Origin: Acidobacteria bacterium 28-9 | Lineage (GTDB): Bacteria > Acidobacteriota > Blastocatellia > Pyrinomonadales > Pyrinomonadaceae | Assembly: GCA_002050355.1 (NCBI GenBank) | Contig: MWYY01000048.1 | Coordinates: 1-61,705 of the forward strand | Length of the DNA stretch: 61,705 nucleotides | Reading direction: 5' to 3' | Shown: positions 46,508 through 54,154 of the stretch, piece after piece | How positions within the stretch are numbered: the first letter of the stretch is position 1 | How the letters are laid out: each line of letters begins with the position of its first letter | Made by a program: the position numbers and the translations under genes | Notes under the pieces: generated by a model | Told to the model about the DNA's origin: nothing | The model's input: only the letters and a program-made list of their open reading frames with translations | The model's database searches: none

Positions 46508-46570
46508 CAAAATTGCTAAAATAAACGATAATCGGTGTTACAATTTCTTTACGGAGGCGCCCGAAAATTT

Positions 46571-46792
46571 ATGATAACAATCACTTTTCCTGACCGCGAA
46601 ACCGAAAAACGCGCTCTTGGTTTTCTGCTCGGGCGTTTTTCCGGGCGCGTGTTGAAATCCGGCGAGCATCTCGTTCCCGAAGCTGCGCTCGAAGCACTCG
46701 CCGACCAAAACATTTCTTTTAGCGTCAAAGGCAAAGCCACTTATGAACAGCAAATTGCGCCGCTTCGAGATTCTGCTCCCGCTTCAATTTAA
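46571..46792 (+). CDS. Small protein of unknown function, overlapping the next gene
   Basis: A 73-residue protein that begins MITITFPDRETEKRALGFL and is rich in Gly/Arg/Ala, with a possible ubiquitin-like beta-grasp look (no firm evidence). GGAGG lies 16-20 nt before the ATG at 46571. Its last 50 nt overlap the next gene in another frame, which points to a coupled pair. Confidence 0.55.
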   Translation: MITITFPDRETEKRALGFLLGRFSGRVLKSGEHLVPEAALEALADQNISFSVKGKATYEQQIAPLRDSAPASI

Positions 46793-47063
46793 CGACGGGC
46801 GCGACGTTCCGCCCGAATGGTTAGCCGAAGCGGTTTTGGAGATTGTCGAGCATTTCGACGCGGCAAGCTACGAAACGCAGAAAGTCGAAGGACATTGTCG
46901 GCATCAAGGCGTTTTGTATCGGGATAATTTGGTAAAAATCGTAATTGACGCGCTGGACGAAGAATCGAACCGCGATTGGATGCGCGAATATAAAAAACGC
47001 TGGAAGCAGAAACTTGAACAACTCGATTTGTGGCTTGTCAGTTATACGATTGACGTTGATTAG
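46743..47063 (+). CDS. Conserved-looking small protein, second of an overlapping pair
   Basis: A 106-residue soluble protein beginning MNSKLRRFEILLPLQFNDGR with PEWLAEAVLEIVEHFDAAS, VEGHCRHQGVLYRDNLVKIV, and an acidic/aromatic tail (WKQKLEQLDLWLVSYTIDVD). No catalytic motif is visible and I cannot assign a family. The start at 46743 lies inside the previous gene (50-nt overlap, different frame). Such pairing is seen in toxin-antitoxin and other coupled systems, but nothing else supports that here. Confidence 0.65.
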   Translation: MNSKLRRFEILLPLQFNDGRDVPPEWLAEAVLEIVEHFDAASYETQKVEGHCRHQGVLYRDNLVKIVIDALDEESNRDWMREYKKRWKQKLEQLDLWLVSYTIDVD

Positions 47064-47098
47064 AGCAAAAGTAATTCGAGAACATTCAATCATTTTGT

Positions 47099-47542
47099 AT
47101 GAAGCAAACTAAAACAATAATTGGTTATATGTTTCAGCCAAAAGTAGTAATCTTTGGTTTAGCATTATTGAATTTGCTTTACATTCACTTTGAAACAGTT
47201 GAAACAGGAACAGGTATTTCTTTCTGTTATATATGTCCTTGGTATAAAACTGAGACTTTTATCCACACGCCGACTCTTCTTCTCGCAGCTTTATTATTAT
47301 TAATAAGCAGATGGTGGAGTTATATAGCTGCAATTGCTTTCAGCGGACATATTGTTGTTTATGGCTCGAATCTTTTTATTACGAGACCACTGACTTTTGC
47401 TGAACAATGGAGATTTATCCAAGAATATGAAGCAAATATTCTTTTACAATACGAAGTTCAATTTATTTTAGCGGTAATGATTTTTATTGCGACAGTCTTT
47501 TATTTAACACGCGAAATAATTCGTAAAAATACTTTACGATAA
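47099..47542 (+). CDS. Small membrane protein of unknown function
   Basis: A 147-residue protein with about four hydrophobic segments (near 12-30, 57-72, 74-95 and 120-138) and a short Cys-containing loop (GISFCYICPWYKTE). Base and codon use are clearly more AT-rich than in the surrounding genes, which hints at separate origin. I do not recognise the family. No ribosome site is evident. Confidence 0.55.
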   Translation: MKQTKTIIGYMFQPKVVIFGLALLNLLYIHFETVETGTGISFCYICPWYKTETFIHTPTLLLAALLLLISRWWSYIAAIAFSGHIVVYGSNLFITRPLTFAEQWRFIQEYEANILLQYEVQFILAVMIFIATVFYLTREIIRKNTLR

Positions 47543-47592
47543 AAGTCATTTGAGTTATCTCACCTAAACTTCGCAGACATTTTCCGTCCAAA

Positions 47593-47610
47593 TCTTACAC
47601 AACTATTACG
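47593..47610 (+). promoter_or_regulatory. Direct-repeat operator candidate upstream of desaturase 1
   Basis: Two TTAC cores (47595-47598 and 47606-47609) lie exactly 11 nt apart in TCTTACACAACTATTACGA. A near-identical pair with the same spacing lies upstream of the second desaturase. The 11-nt direct repeat is the pattern bound by PhoB/OmpR-type regulators, one of which is encoded at 50560 (inference). Confidence 0.45.
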
Positions 47611-47665
47611 ATTGCCTTTTTTCGAAACTGTTACTCTTAAACTTGCCATATTTTAGCAATCGTAA
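47606..47665. repeat. 10-bp inverted repeat in the desaturase 1 leader
   Basis: TTACGATTGC (47606-47615) and its exact complement GCAATCGTAA (47656-47665) flank a 40-nt AT-rich stretch directly upstream of the ATG at 47675. It could be a protein site or could fold the leader over the start region. Confidence 0.55.
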
Positions 47666-47674
47666 AAATTATAA

Positions 47675-48532
47675 ATGCAAAACGTCATCGAATTTGAGCA
47701 ATCGCGCCGAAGTATAAATTGGAAAAATTTATCTATCGTCGTTGTCTTTCACCTTTTAACAATTCCAGCTTTGTTCGTGTTTAGCTGGCAAAACTTCGCT
47801 GCAATGCTCATCGGAAATTGGATTGTCGGAAGTTTGGGCGTCGGTTTAGGTTATCATCGCCTTTTGACGCATCGAAGTTTCAAAGCTCCAAAATGGTTGG
47901 AATACACGCTGACGATTTTCGGCGCGATGGCGATACAGGATGACGCGCCGAAATGGGTGGCGACGCACCGGATTCACCACAGGCACGTCGAAACTGAACG
48001 CGACCCGCATTCGACTCGTCCCGGTTTTTGGTGGGCGCATATCGAATGGATTTTGCGCGGTACGGCGCAAGACCACGACGCGGCGACTTTGCAAAAATAT
48101 GTGCCGGATTTGCTGAAAGATAAATTTCACGTTTTACTGGCAAAATATTACTATGTTCCAATTGTTCTTTCGGGCTTTGTTTTGTATGCAATCGGCGGCT
48201 GGTCAATGGTTTTGTGGGGCGTTTTCGCGCGCGTCGTGTTCGGCTGGCATTCGACCTGGCTGGTTAATTCGGCGACGCATTACTTCGGCAAACGTTCTTT
48301 TGAAACAATTGATGACTCGACAAATAATTGGTTCGTCGCGCTGCTCACATTCGGCGAAGGTTGGCACAACAATCACCATGCATATCCTTCTTCAGCCAGA
48401 CACGGCTTGAAATGGTATCAATTCGATATGAACTGGCTGACGATTCGCATTTTTGAGAAACTCGGCTGGGCAAAACAGATTCGCGTTTTCGACACGGAAA
48501 AACCGGCGGTCGAATTAAAACGTGCGGCTTAA
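47675..48532 (+). CDS. Membrane fatty-acid (acyl-CoA) desaturase, copy 1
   Basis: This di-iron enzyme inserts a double bond (probably delta-9) into acyl chains in the membrane. The 285 residues have four membrane helices and three histidine boxes: HRLLTH, HRIHHRHVETERD and GWHNNHH. A TTAC-N7-TTAC direct repeat and a 10-bp inverted repeat lie upstream. It is a tandem paralogue of the next gene, with the same start (MQNVIEFEQS vs MQNVVEFKQS). No Shine-Dalgarno site is visible. Confidence 0.92.
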   Translation: MQNVIEFEQSRRSINWKNLSIVVVFHLLTIPALFVFSWQNFAAMLIGNWIVGSLGVGLGYHRLLTHRSFKAPKWLEYTLTIFGAMAIQDDAPKWVATHRIHHRHVETERDPHSTRPGFWWAHIEWILRGTAQDHDAATLQKYVPDLLKDKFHVLLAKYYYVPIVLSGFVLYAIGGWSMVLWGVFARVVFGWHSTWLVNSATHYFGKRSFETIDDSTNNWFVALLTFGEGWHNNHHAYPSSARHGLKWYQFDMNWLTIRIFEKLGWAKQIRVFDTEKPAVELKRAA

Positions 48533-48538
48533 AACAGC

Positions 48539-48557
48539 TATTACAAAACTCTTACAA
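48539..48557 (+). promoter_or_regulatory. Direct-repeat operator candidate upstream of desaturase 2
   Basis: TATTACAAAACTCTTACAA contains TTAC at 48541-48544 and 48552-48555, 11 nt apart. It matches the site upstream of desaturase 1 at nearly every position. It begins 7 nt after the desaturase 1 stop and about 100 nt before the desaturase 2 start. Confidence 0.45.
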
Positions 48558-48660
48558 ACACCGTGCATTAAACCTGTTAGGATTTACATCATAAACGCGC
48601 GAAACGAAATCTCGTGTTCAAAAATTTTTTATAAATCGTATAGAGAGGAATTCATAAAAA

Positions 48661-49530
48661 GTGCAAAACGTTGTCGAATTTAAACAATCAAAATTAAGAC
48701 CGATTCAATGGGTGACGGGGATGTTTGTCGTCATTTTTCATATTATGGCGGTTTGGGCGTTATTTACGTTTAGCTGGGCGAATCTTGCCGCCGGGTTAAT
48801 TGTTTGGTGGATTGCCGGAAGCTGGGGCATCGGAATGGGTTATCACCGACTTCTGACGCACGGCGGTTATAAAGCTCCGAAATGGCTCGAGTATTTTCTA
48901 ACCATCTGCGGAACGCTCGGACTGCAATCCGGTTCTTTGCAATGGGTTACGACGCATCGTATTCATCACGCATTTACCGAAACTGACCGAGACCCGCACA
49001 CGCCGCGCGAAGGCACGTTTTGGGCGCATATGGGCTGGATTTTGAAGGGAACGGCGCAGGATCAGCCTGAAGAAATGATTAAACGCTACGCTCCCGATTT
49101 GCTGAAAGATAAATTTCACGTTATTTCATCGAAATACTTTTGGGTTACGTCAATTGTTGTCGGCGCTGTTTTGTTTCTAATCGGCGGCTGGTCGATGGTT
49201 TTGTGGGGAATTTTTCTGCGGCAGGTTTTCGGCTGGCATTCGACATGGCTGGTAAATTCCGCCACGCATTTATGGGGAACGCGCCGTTTCGATACGCACG
49301 ACGATTCGCGTAATAACGGTTTGATTGCCGCTTTGACTTTCGGTGAAGGCTGGCACAACAATCATCACGCCAATCCGCGCTCGGCAAAACACGGGCTTAC
49401 CTGGTATGAATTTGACCCGAACTGGCTTCAAATCAGATTTTTAGAAAAAATCGGATTAATACAAAAAGTTCACGCTTACGACTTGAAAAAAGAAAGTCAA
49501 AGCGTCCAGGCTTTTAGAAAAGCCGCTTAA
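48661..49530 (+). CDS. Membrane fatty-acid (acyl-CoA) desaturase, copy 2
   Basis: A 289-residue paralogue of the previous gene with the same three histidine boxes (HRLLTH, HRIHHAFTETDRD, GWHNNHH) and helix pattern. It starts with GTG at 48661, preceded by GAGAGGAATT. The two copies differ enough to have diverged in substrate or regulation rather than being a recent duplication. It is followed by a strong hairpin and then a histidine kinase/response regulator pair. Confidence 0.92.
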   Translation: MQNVVEFKQSKLRPIQWVTGMFVVIFHIMAVWALFTFSWANLAAGLIVWWIAGSWGIGMGYHRLLTHGGYKAPKWLEYFLTICGTLGLQSGSLQWVTTHRIHHAFTETDRDPHTPREGTFWAHMGWILKGTAQDQPEEMIKRYAPDLLKDKFHVISSKYFWVTSIVVGAVLFLIGGWSMVLWGIFLRQVFGWHSTWLVNSATHLWGTRRFDTHDDSRNNGLIAALTFGEGWHNNHHANPRSAKHGLTWYEFDPNWLQIRFLEKIGLIQKVHAYDLKKESQSVQAFRKAA

Positions 49531-49548
49531 GATAAGTAAAAATTAAAA

Positions 49549-49598
49549 AATTAAAAGTGCAAAATGATAATTTAGGTTTTCATTTTGCACTTTTAATT
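49549..49598. repeat. Perfect 19-bp hairpin and heptad array after desaturase 2
   Basis: The left arm 49549-49567 and right arm 49580-49598 are exact complements, with AAAAGTGCAAAATGA at the core. The loop is 12 nt. The array continues to about 49613 with AACTTTG/CATTTTG words at 7-nt spacing. T-runs on the right make it a possible terminator for the desaturase unit. Confidence 0.8.
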
Positions 49599-49617
49599 TT
49601 AAACTTTGCATTGTTTT

Positions 49618-50532
49618 ATGAGAGTTCCCGGTCGCCGCAAAACCGCCGTCACTTTTCTCGTGCTTGGCATCTGCCTCGTCGTGCTGGCGGTTGCGCTTAA
49701 CGTCGGCTGGATTTTGCTGAACCTGCGCCAGGTAGCATTGATGGTTTTCGGCATCGTATTTTTTGCTGTCATTATCACGGGCTTGGTTCTCAACACAACG
49801 TTTCTGCTGCGCGAAATTCGCCGCAACGAACAGCAGGACGCATTTCTAAGTGCCGTAACGCACGAACTGAAAACCCCGATTGCGTCTATCAAACTTTATC
49901 TGGAAACGTTGAAGACGCGCGAAGTCGCGCCCGAAAAACGAAGCGAATTCTACGACACGATGCTTACCGATACCAATCGTCTTTTGACGACCGTCGAGCA
50001 GGTTCTGCACGCGGGCAGTGCAAATGACCGGAAGCGTTTGCTGAATACCTCGGAAATCGACATTTTCAAACTTGTGCGCGAATGCGTCGCCATAATTCAG
50101 ACGCGCTACAATTTAGAGGAAAATGCAATCGAGTTTTTAAGAAGTGAAAAAAACATAACCGTCTCCGGCGATTGGTCGGAACTGCAAGCTGTTTTCACAA
50201 ATCTGCTCGACAACGCCGTGAAATATTCAGATAAAGGCGCAAAGGTTTTTGTCGAAGCCAGAGGCAGCGACGAAAAAACGTTTGAAATTCGCATCAAAGA
50301 TTCGGGCGTCGGCATTGCACCGAACGAGGCAAAACGCATTTTTAAACGGTTTTACCGCATCCCGAATCTTTCGACCCAGAAAGCCAAAGGCACCGGGCTT
50401 GGGCTTTATATCGTAAGCTCGATTGTAAAAAAACATCGAGGGAAAATTCGCGTCGAGAGCGCGGGTGAAGGCAAAGGCAGCACATTTATCGTAAAACTGC
50501 CAAAAACGAAAAACGTAAAAACGGAAAATTAA
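49618..50532 (+). CDS. Membrane sensor histidine kinase
   Basis: A 304-residue kinase. It has two N-terminal membrane helices (about 9-33 and 36-60) with almost no periplasmic loop, then HisKA (AVTHELKTPIASIKLYLETL, phospho-acceptor His82) and HATPase (NLLDNAVKYS, KDSGVGI, GTGLGLYIVSSIV). The tiny sensor region suggests it senses within the membrane, for example bilayer fluidity, which would fit its place next to two desaturases (inference). The last codons lie in a 7-nt-period array. It is 27 nt ahead of its cognate regulator. Confidence 0.9.
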   Translation: MRVPGRRKTAVTFLVLGICLVVLAVALNVGWILLNLRQVALMVFGIVFFAVIITGLVLNTTFLLREIRRNEQQDAFLSAVTHELKTPIASIKLYLETLKTREVAPEKRSEFYDTMLTDTNRLLTTVEQVLHAGSANDRKRLLNTSEIDIFKLVRECVAIIQTRYNLEENAIEFLRSEKNITVSGDWSELQAVFTNLLDNAVKYSDKGAKVFVEARGSDEKTFEIRIKDSGVGIAPNEAKRIFKRFYRIPNLSTQKAKGTGLGLYIVSSIVKKHRGKIRVESAGEGKGSTFIVKLPKTKNVKTEN

Positions 50533-50560
50533 AACCTTTTCATTTTTCCATTTTCCATTA
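50500..50560. repeat. Heptad hairpin array at the kinase/regulator junction
   Basis: The left arm (about 50500-50530, coding) has GAAAAAC/GTAAAAA words that encode the kinase tail. The right arm (about 50537-50560) has complementary CATTTTT/CCATTTT words and reaches the regulator ATG. Confidence 0.6.
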
Positions 50561-51279
50561 TGAACATTCTGATTGTCGAAGACGAACAGCATATTGCCGA
50601 CGGCTTGCGTTTTAATCTCGAAGCCGAAGGTTTTGCCGTTGAAATTGCTTCGGACGGCAGACATGCTTTGGATGTTTTGCTCGTTGAAAAAAAAGCGTTT
50701 GACGCGATTGTTTTAGACGTAATGCTCCCCGAACTAAGCGGTTTTACGGTCGCAAAAAAACTGCGCGAAGCCGATGTTTTCACGCCGATTTTGATGTTGA
50801 CAGCGCGCAGTCGCCCGGAAGACGTATTACTCGGTTTTGAAGCCGGGACGGATGATTATTTGCCGAAACCCTTTGAGCTTTCGATTTTTATGGCGCGTCT
50901 AAACGGACTTCTGCGCCGCCGCGAGTGGTTGCAGCGCGAAAAAGTTTCGGAAAAAGTCGCCTCCGCAATTGATAAAATTTATGTGGTCGGCGGCAGAACG
51001 ATTGATTTTGAAAATCTCGAATTATGGAATGGCGCGGGCGAAATCGTCAAATTAACATTGATGGAAGTCAAACTTCTTCGTCATTTGATTGAAAACGCGG
51101 GAAAAGCCGTTTCGCGCAAAACGATTTTGGAAGAAGTTTGGGATTTGCACGAAGATACGGACACACGCGCGATTGACAACTTTATCGTGCGGCTCAGAAA
51201 GTATCTGGAAGACGAGCCGAACAATCCGCGCATTCTGCTGACAGTGCGCGGCGTCGGCTATAAATTTGTCAAAGATTAA
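50560..51279 (+). CDS. OmpR/PhoB-family response regulator
   Basis: A 239-residue regulator. The receiver has acidic E7/D8, phospho-acceptor Asp53 (IVLDVMLPELSG), and Lys103 (DDYLPKPF). The C-terminal winged helix (KLTLMEVKLLRHLIENAGKA, then IDNFIVRLRKYLEDEP, GVGYKFV) is the OmpR type, which binds direct repeats with a turn-of-helix spacing. It is the partner of the kinase just upstream. The TTAC-N7-TTAC repeats in front of both desaturases are its most obvious candidate targets (inference). Confidence 0.92.
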   Translation: MNILIVEDEQHIADGLRFNLEAEGFAVEIASDGRHALDVLLVEKKAFDAIVLDVMLPELSGFTVAKKLREADVFTPILMLTARSRPEDVLLGFEAGTDDYLPKPFELSIFMARLNGLLRRREWLQREKVSEKVASAIDKIYVVGGRTIDFENLELWNGAGEIVKLTLMEVKLLRHLIENAGKAVSRKTILEEVWDLHEDTDTRAIDNFIVRLRKYLEDEPNNPRILLTVRGVGYKFVKD

Positions 51280-51362
51280 GATGGTGTAAAAGGCGACGGA
51301 TTTTAGAAATCATGTTTTGGATTGAAAAAAGTTATTGAAAACTCAAACAAACAATCTAACCG

Positions 51363-52880
51363 CTAATTTCTATGGCCTATTACTTTTCTCCTCATTACCT
51401 TTAAATCTTCGCGCCAATTCTCATTCAAATCAAAACGGCAAATTTCAATTTCTGCTGATACGGTTTGCGCCAGAAAATCAAAATCCCGATGAAAGCTCAA
51501 AAAAGGCGCGACCAGATAACAAAGCGCGGGTTGGTCTGAAATTTCCAAATCGCCGAATACTTTTGCTGTTTGCAAATTTCCCGCGCGACGCTGCGATTCG
51601 ATTTTGCGCCAGTAATCTGCGGCTTGAAAAATCATTTCACGGTCGGGTGAAACTTTTAGTTCGACGATAACGAGTCGTCCGTCGCGTCTTAAAGCGAGCA
51701 AATCAATCGTGTCGCGTCCGGCGCGAAATTGATTATAGACGGGCGACAAAATTAGGTTTCCGTCAAGTAATTTTATGTTGCGCCGCAAAACGGCTTCGAG
51801 CCACGCTTCGGGCGATAATCTGTAAAATTCGTGGCGTTTATTCGGCGTTTCGCTTTGCCGGTAAATTTTCAGTTCTTCAATTAAATTATCAAATTCCGCA
51901 AATTTTTTTTCGTTCAAGATTTGTCGCTCGTTTTCGATACCGAACCAGACTTTTTCCTCGCCGGAAATCTTCCTGACACGCGCGAACGGCAAACCTAAAA
52001 ATCGAAGTGTTTCGCCTTGTTTGGTCAAAACAACGTCAATGTTTTTCGGCGCGATGCTTACAATTTCCTGTGCAGTTCGGCTGATTTGGGCTTTTTCAGA
52101 TGATTGAATTTCCTTCGTCTTTTCACGCCATAAATTTTTAAAAACAATCGGCTCAAATTTTTGTAAAGATTGATTCGAGACTTTTTCCTCGACGCTTTGC
52201 GGCTTTGCACCTTTGCCTGAAACCTCAAAAATTTCAATTTTGTCTTGCCAATTTTTTCGCAAAACAGCACAAAGTTTTTGCGCATTTTTTGCTCGTTTCT
52301 TTTCCGCTAAAATCCAGATGGTTTCAACCGGCTTTTTCTTACGGTTTTGCAATCTTGCCAGCCACAAAATCGCGGTTGCAATTAAATTTTCGGTCGTCGC
52401 TGTCGCGCCCGAAACGTCGGACAAAGCGGCAATTTGTTTGCCGCCTCGATTCTCAAAAATTATTTGCGCGAAACGTCCGTTTTTTTCATTCAAAGCGACT
52501 CGGACGAGTTTTGCTCCGAGTGTTTCGGCAACGATTAACCGCGCGATTTCATTTGCTTTCTCAAGCCGCGCAAGTTCGATTGCGGCGGATAATTCGCTTG
52601 CCGCAACGCGCGGAACGAGGCGAATTTTCTCAAGCTCTTTTTCAAAATTGCGCGCCAGGTTCAGCAAAATCTCTTCACCTTTTTGCTCAAACGACCGAAT
52701 TCGCCAGGTTTGAAAACCTTTGTCGTCGAGAAATCCGACAAGGATTTTGTTGTGTTTTATTTCAATCTCAATTTCACCCGTTTCGAGCGAAAAACTTTTT
52801 CCAGTAGAGTGAACTAAAAGCCATTCGTGCCGGGATTTGAGCAGCTCGGCAAGTTTTGCAAAATCGTTTTCGAGGTTCAT
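51363..52880 (-). CDS. Large protein with a C-terminal PD-(D/E)XK nuclease-like domain
   Basis: A 505-residue protein. The first ~340 residues are of no family I recognise and are charged. Near residues 385-430 it has GRDTIDLLALRRDGRLVIVE followed by LKVSPDREMIFQAADYW, which matches the PD-(D/E)XK core (Asp, then Glu-x-Lys, then a helix with Gln). Such domains cleave DNA or are inactive relatives. It is unlike restriction enzymes and has no methylase beside it, so a repair or housekeeping role is equally possible. Confidence 0.7.
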   Translation of the reverse strand: MNLENDFAKLAELLKSRHEWLLVHSTGKSFSLETGEIEIEIKHNKILVGFLDDKGFQTWRIRSFEQKGEEILLNLARNFEKELEKIRLVPRVAASELSAAIELARLEKANEIARLIVAETLGAKLVRVALNEKNGRFAQIIFENRGGKQIAALSDVSGATATTENLIATAILWLARLQNRKKKPVETIWILAEKKRAKNAQKLCAVLRKNWQDKIEIFEVSGKGAKPQSVEEKVSNQSLQKFEPIVFKNLWREKTKEIQSSEKAQISRTAQEIVSIAPKNIDVVLTKQGETLRFLGLPFARVRKISGEEKVWFGIENERQILNEKKFAEFDNLIEELKIYRQSETPNKRHEFYRLSPEAWLEAVLRRNIKLLDGNLILSPVYNQFRAGRDTIDLLALRRDGRLVIVELKVSPDREMIFQAADYWRKIESQRRAGNLQTAKVFGDLEISDQPALCYLVAPFLSFHRDFDFLAQTVSAEIEICRFDLNENWREDLKVMRRKVIGHRN

Positions 52881-52945
52881 TAGATTGAGAACGATGAATG
52901 ATGAATTCTTTAATTCTTTTAATCTGGAATCTTTTAACCTATATG
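52875..52945. repeat. Heptad-like array between the PD-(D/E)XK gene and the lipoprotein gene
   Basis: AACGATG/AATGATG words on the left and TTCTTTAA/TTCTTTT/ATCTTTT words on the right have an approximate 7-nt spacing and are partly complementary. It covers the space between two divergent starts. This is weaker than the other arrays. Confidence 0.4.
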
Positions 52946-52964
52946 TTAAGATTTCAGTTTACAA

Positions 52965-53687
52965 ATGTTTTCGTCAAATTCAATCAAATTCTTTTTCGGT
53001 TTGACATTTTCTCTGTCGGTTTTTGCCTCGTGCGGCTGGCAGCGGGAAAAAACCGAAACGCCGACGCTTTTTATTACCGGAGAACAAAAAACCAATTCTC
53101 CTTTTGCGACAAAAGAGCCGGAAAACTTTCAAGCAGAATTCGCAGTTACATCAAACGGTTCAGAAAATAAAACCTTTGTTGCGCGCAAAAATAATTCTTC
53201 GCGTTACGATTACGCTTTCGAGACGAAAAATCAGTTTACGGTTTTGCAAACCGGCGCAAATCAAAATTTTATTATTTTTCCTGCCAAAAAAATTTATGCG
53301 GAAAATTCCGTTACAACGATTTCTGCGCCGCAAACGACGGAAGATTTTAAGGAATTTTTAACCAACGGATGGCTCAACCAAAATGCTGACGCAAAATTTA
53401 CTAAACTCGGCGCGGAAAGCGGTTTGACAAAATATGCGGTCAGTTTGAGTGATTCGGAAAACGCCGAAACAATTGTTTTCGTTGACGAAAAAATCGGTCT
53501 GCCCGTTAGACAAGAATTTTACAGCAACGCCGGCGGTGAGAAGAAAACTTTAACTTTTACGGTTGAAATGAAAAATTTTAAGACACAGACTGAAAACGAT
53601 TTGTTTGAAATTCCGAAGAATTTCAGGAAAGTTTCGCTTGAAAACTTGCAGGCGGTAATACGCGAAGGAATGTTTGGTGAAAAATAA
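52965..53687 (+). CDS. Putative lipoprotein, LolA/LolB-like
   Basis: A 240-residue protein with a lipoprotein signal (SVFASC, Cys23). The rest resembles the half-barrel of LolA/LolB or DUF-type outer-membrane lipoprotein carriers: repeated beta-strand stretches such as FQAEFAVTSNG, SSRYDYAFETKNQFTVLQTG, and ETIVFVDEKIGLPVRQEFYS. No motif fixes the function. It overlaps the thioesterase start by 11 nt, so both are translated from one mRNA. Confidence 0.65.
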   Translation: MFSSNSIKFFFGLTFSLSVFASCGWQREKTETPTLFITGEQKTNSPFATKEPENFQAEFAVTSNGSENKTFVARKNNSSRYDYAFETKNQFTVLQTGANQNFIIFPAKKIYAENSVTTISAPQTTEDFKEFLTNGWLNQNADAKFTKLGAESGLTKYAVSLSDSENAETIVFVDEKIGLPVRQEFYSNAGGEKKTLTFTVEMKNFKTQTENDLFEIPKNFRKVSLENLQAVIREGMFGEK

Positions 53688-54096
53688 AGAAATTGATGAA
53701 ACGCTGAAAAATAAAGCTCTTGCGGGTTTTGCGCGAGTTCCGTTTGTGCAGCTTTTAGGAATGGAATTCGTTAATATTTCATACGGCGAAGCGATTGTAA
53801 AACTCGAAATGCGCGACGAACTGCGTCAGCCGCAGGACATTTTGCACGGCGGCGCGACCGCTTCGGTAATTGATACGGCGATGGCTTTTGCGGTCATAAC
53901 TTGTCTGGAAACGGGCGAAAAAGCAACTACGATTGATTTGACCGTTCATTATTTGCGTCCGGTCGCCGAAGGCGAAATCGTTTGCACGGCAAAAGTCGTG
54001 CGCGCCGGACGACGCATTCTGACAGTTTCGGCGGAATGCGTCAATGCGGAAGGAAAATTGACGGCAACGGCGCTATCGACTTATACAAAGATTTAG
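53677..54096 (+). CDS. PaaI-type hotdog thioesterase
   Basis: A 139-residue hotdog-fold thioesterase. The diagnostic motif DILHGGATASVIDTAMAFAV has the HGG and the catalytic Asp of PaaI-like acyl-CoA thioesterases, followed by TTIDLTVHYLRPV. Substrates are acyl- or aryl-CoAs; the exact one is unclear. GTG at 53677 is the better start, with GAAGGA 7 nt upstream; a TTG at 53674 is possible. Confidence 0.85.
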   Translation: MKNKEIDETLKNKALAGFARVPFVQLLGMEFVNISYGEAIVKLEMRDELRQPQDILHGGATASVIDTAMAFAVITCLETGEKATTIDLTVHYLRPVAEGEIVCTAKVVRAGRRILTVSAECVNAEGKLTATALSTYTKI

Positions 54097-54102
54097 TAAA
54101 AG

Positions 54103-54154
54103 CGTGAATCGTGAATAGAATTTCTTACTATTTACGATTCACGATTGACGATTT
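54103..54154. repeat. Heptad hairpin array between thioesterase and ABC exporter
   Basis: The left arm (54103-54118) repeats GTGAATC/GTGAATA. The right arm (54126-54154) has complementary TTTACGA/TTCACGA/TTGACGA words. It fills the gap between the two genes and ends at the ABC start codon. Confidence 0.75.

Noticed and set aside
52205..52807. Two long plus-strand frames opposite the PD-(D/E)XK gene
   Set aside because: The translations are Phe/Arg/Ser-rich shadow frames of a real gene with recognisable motifs on the minus strand.
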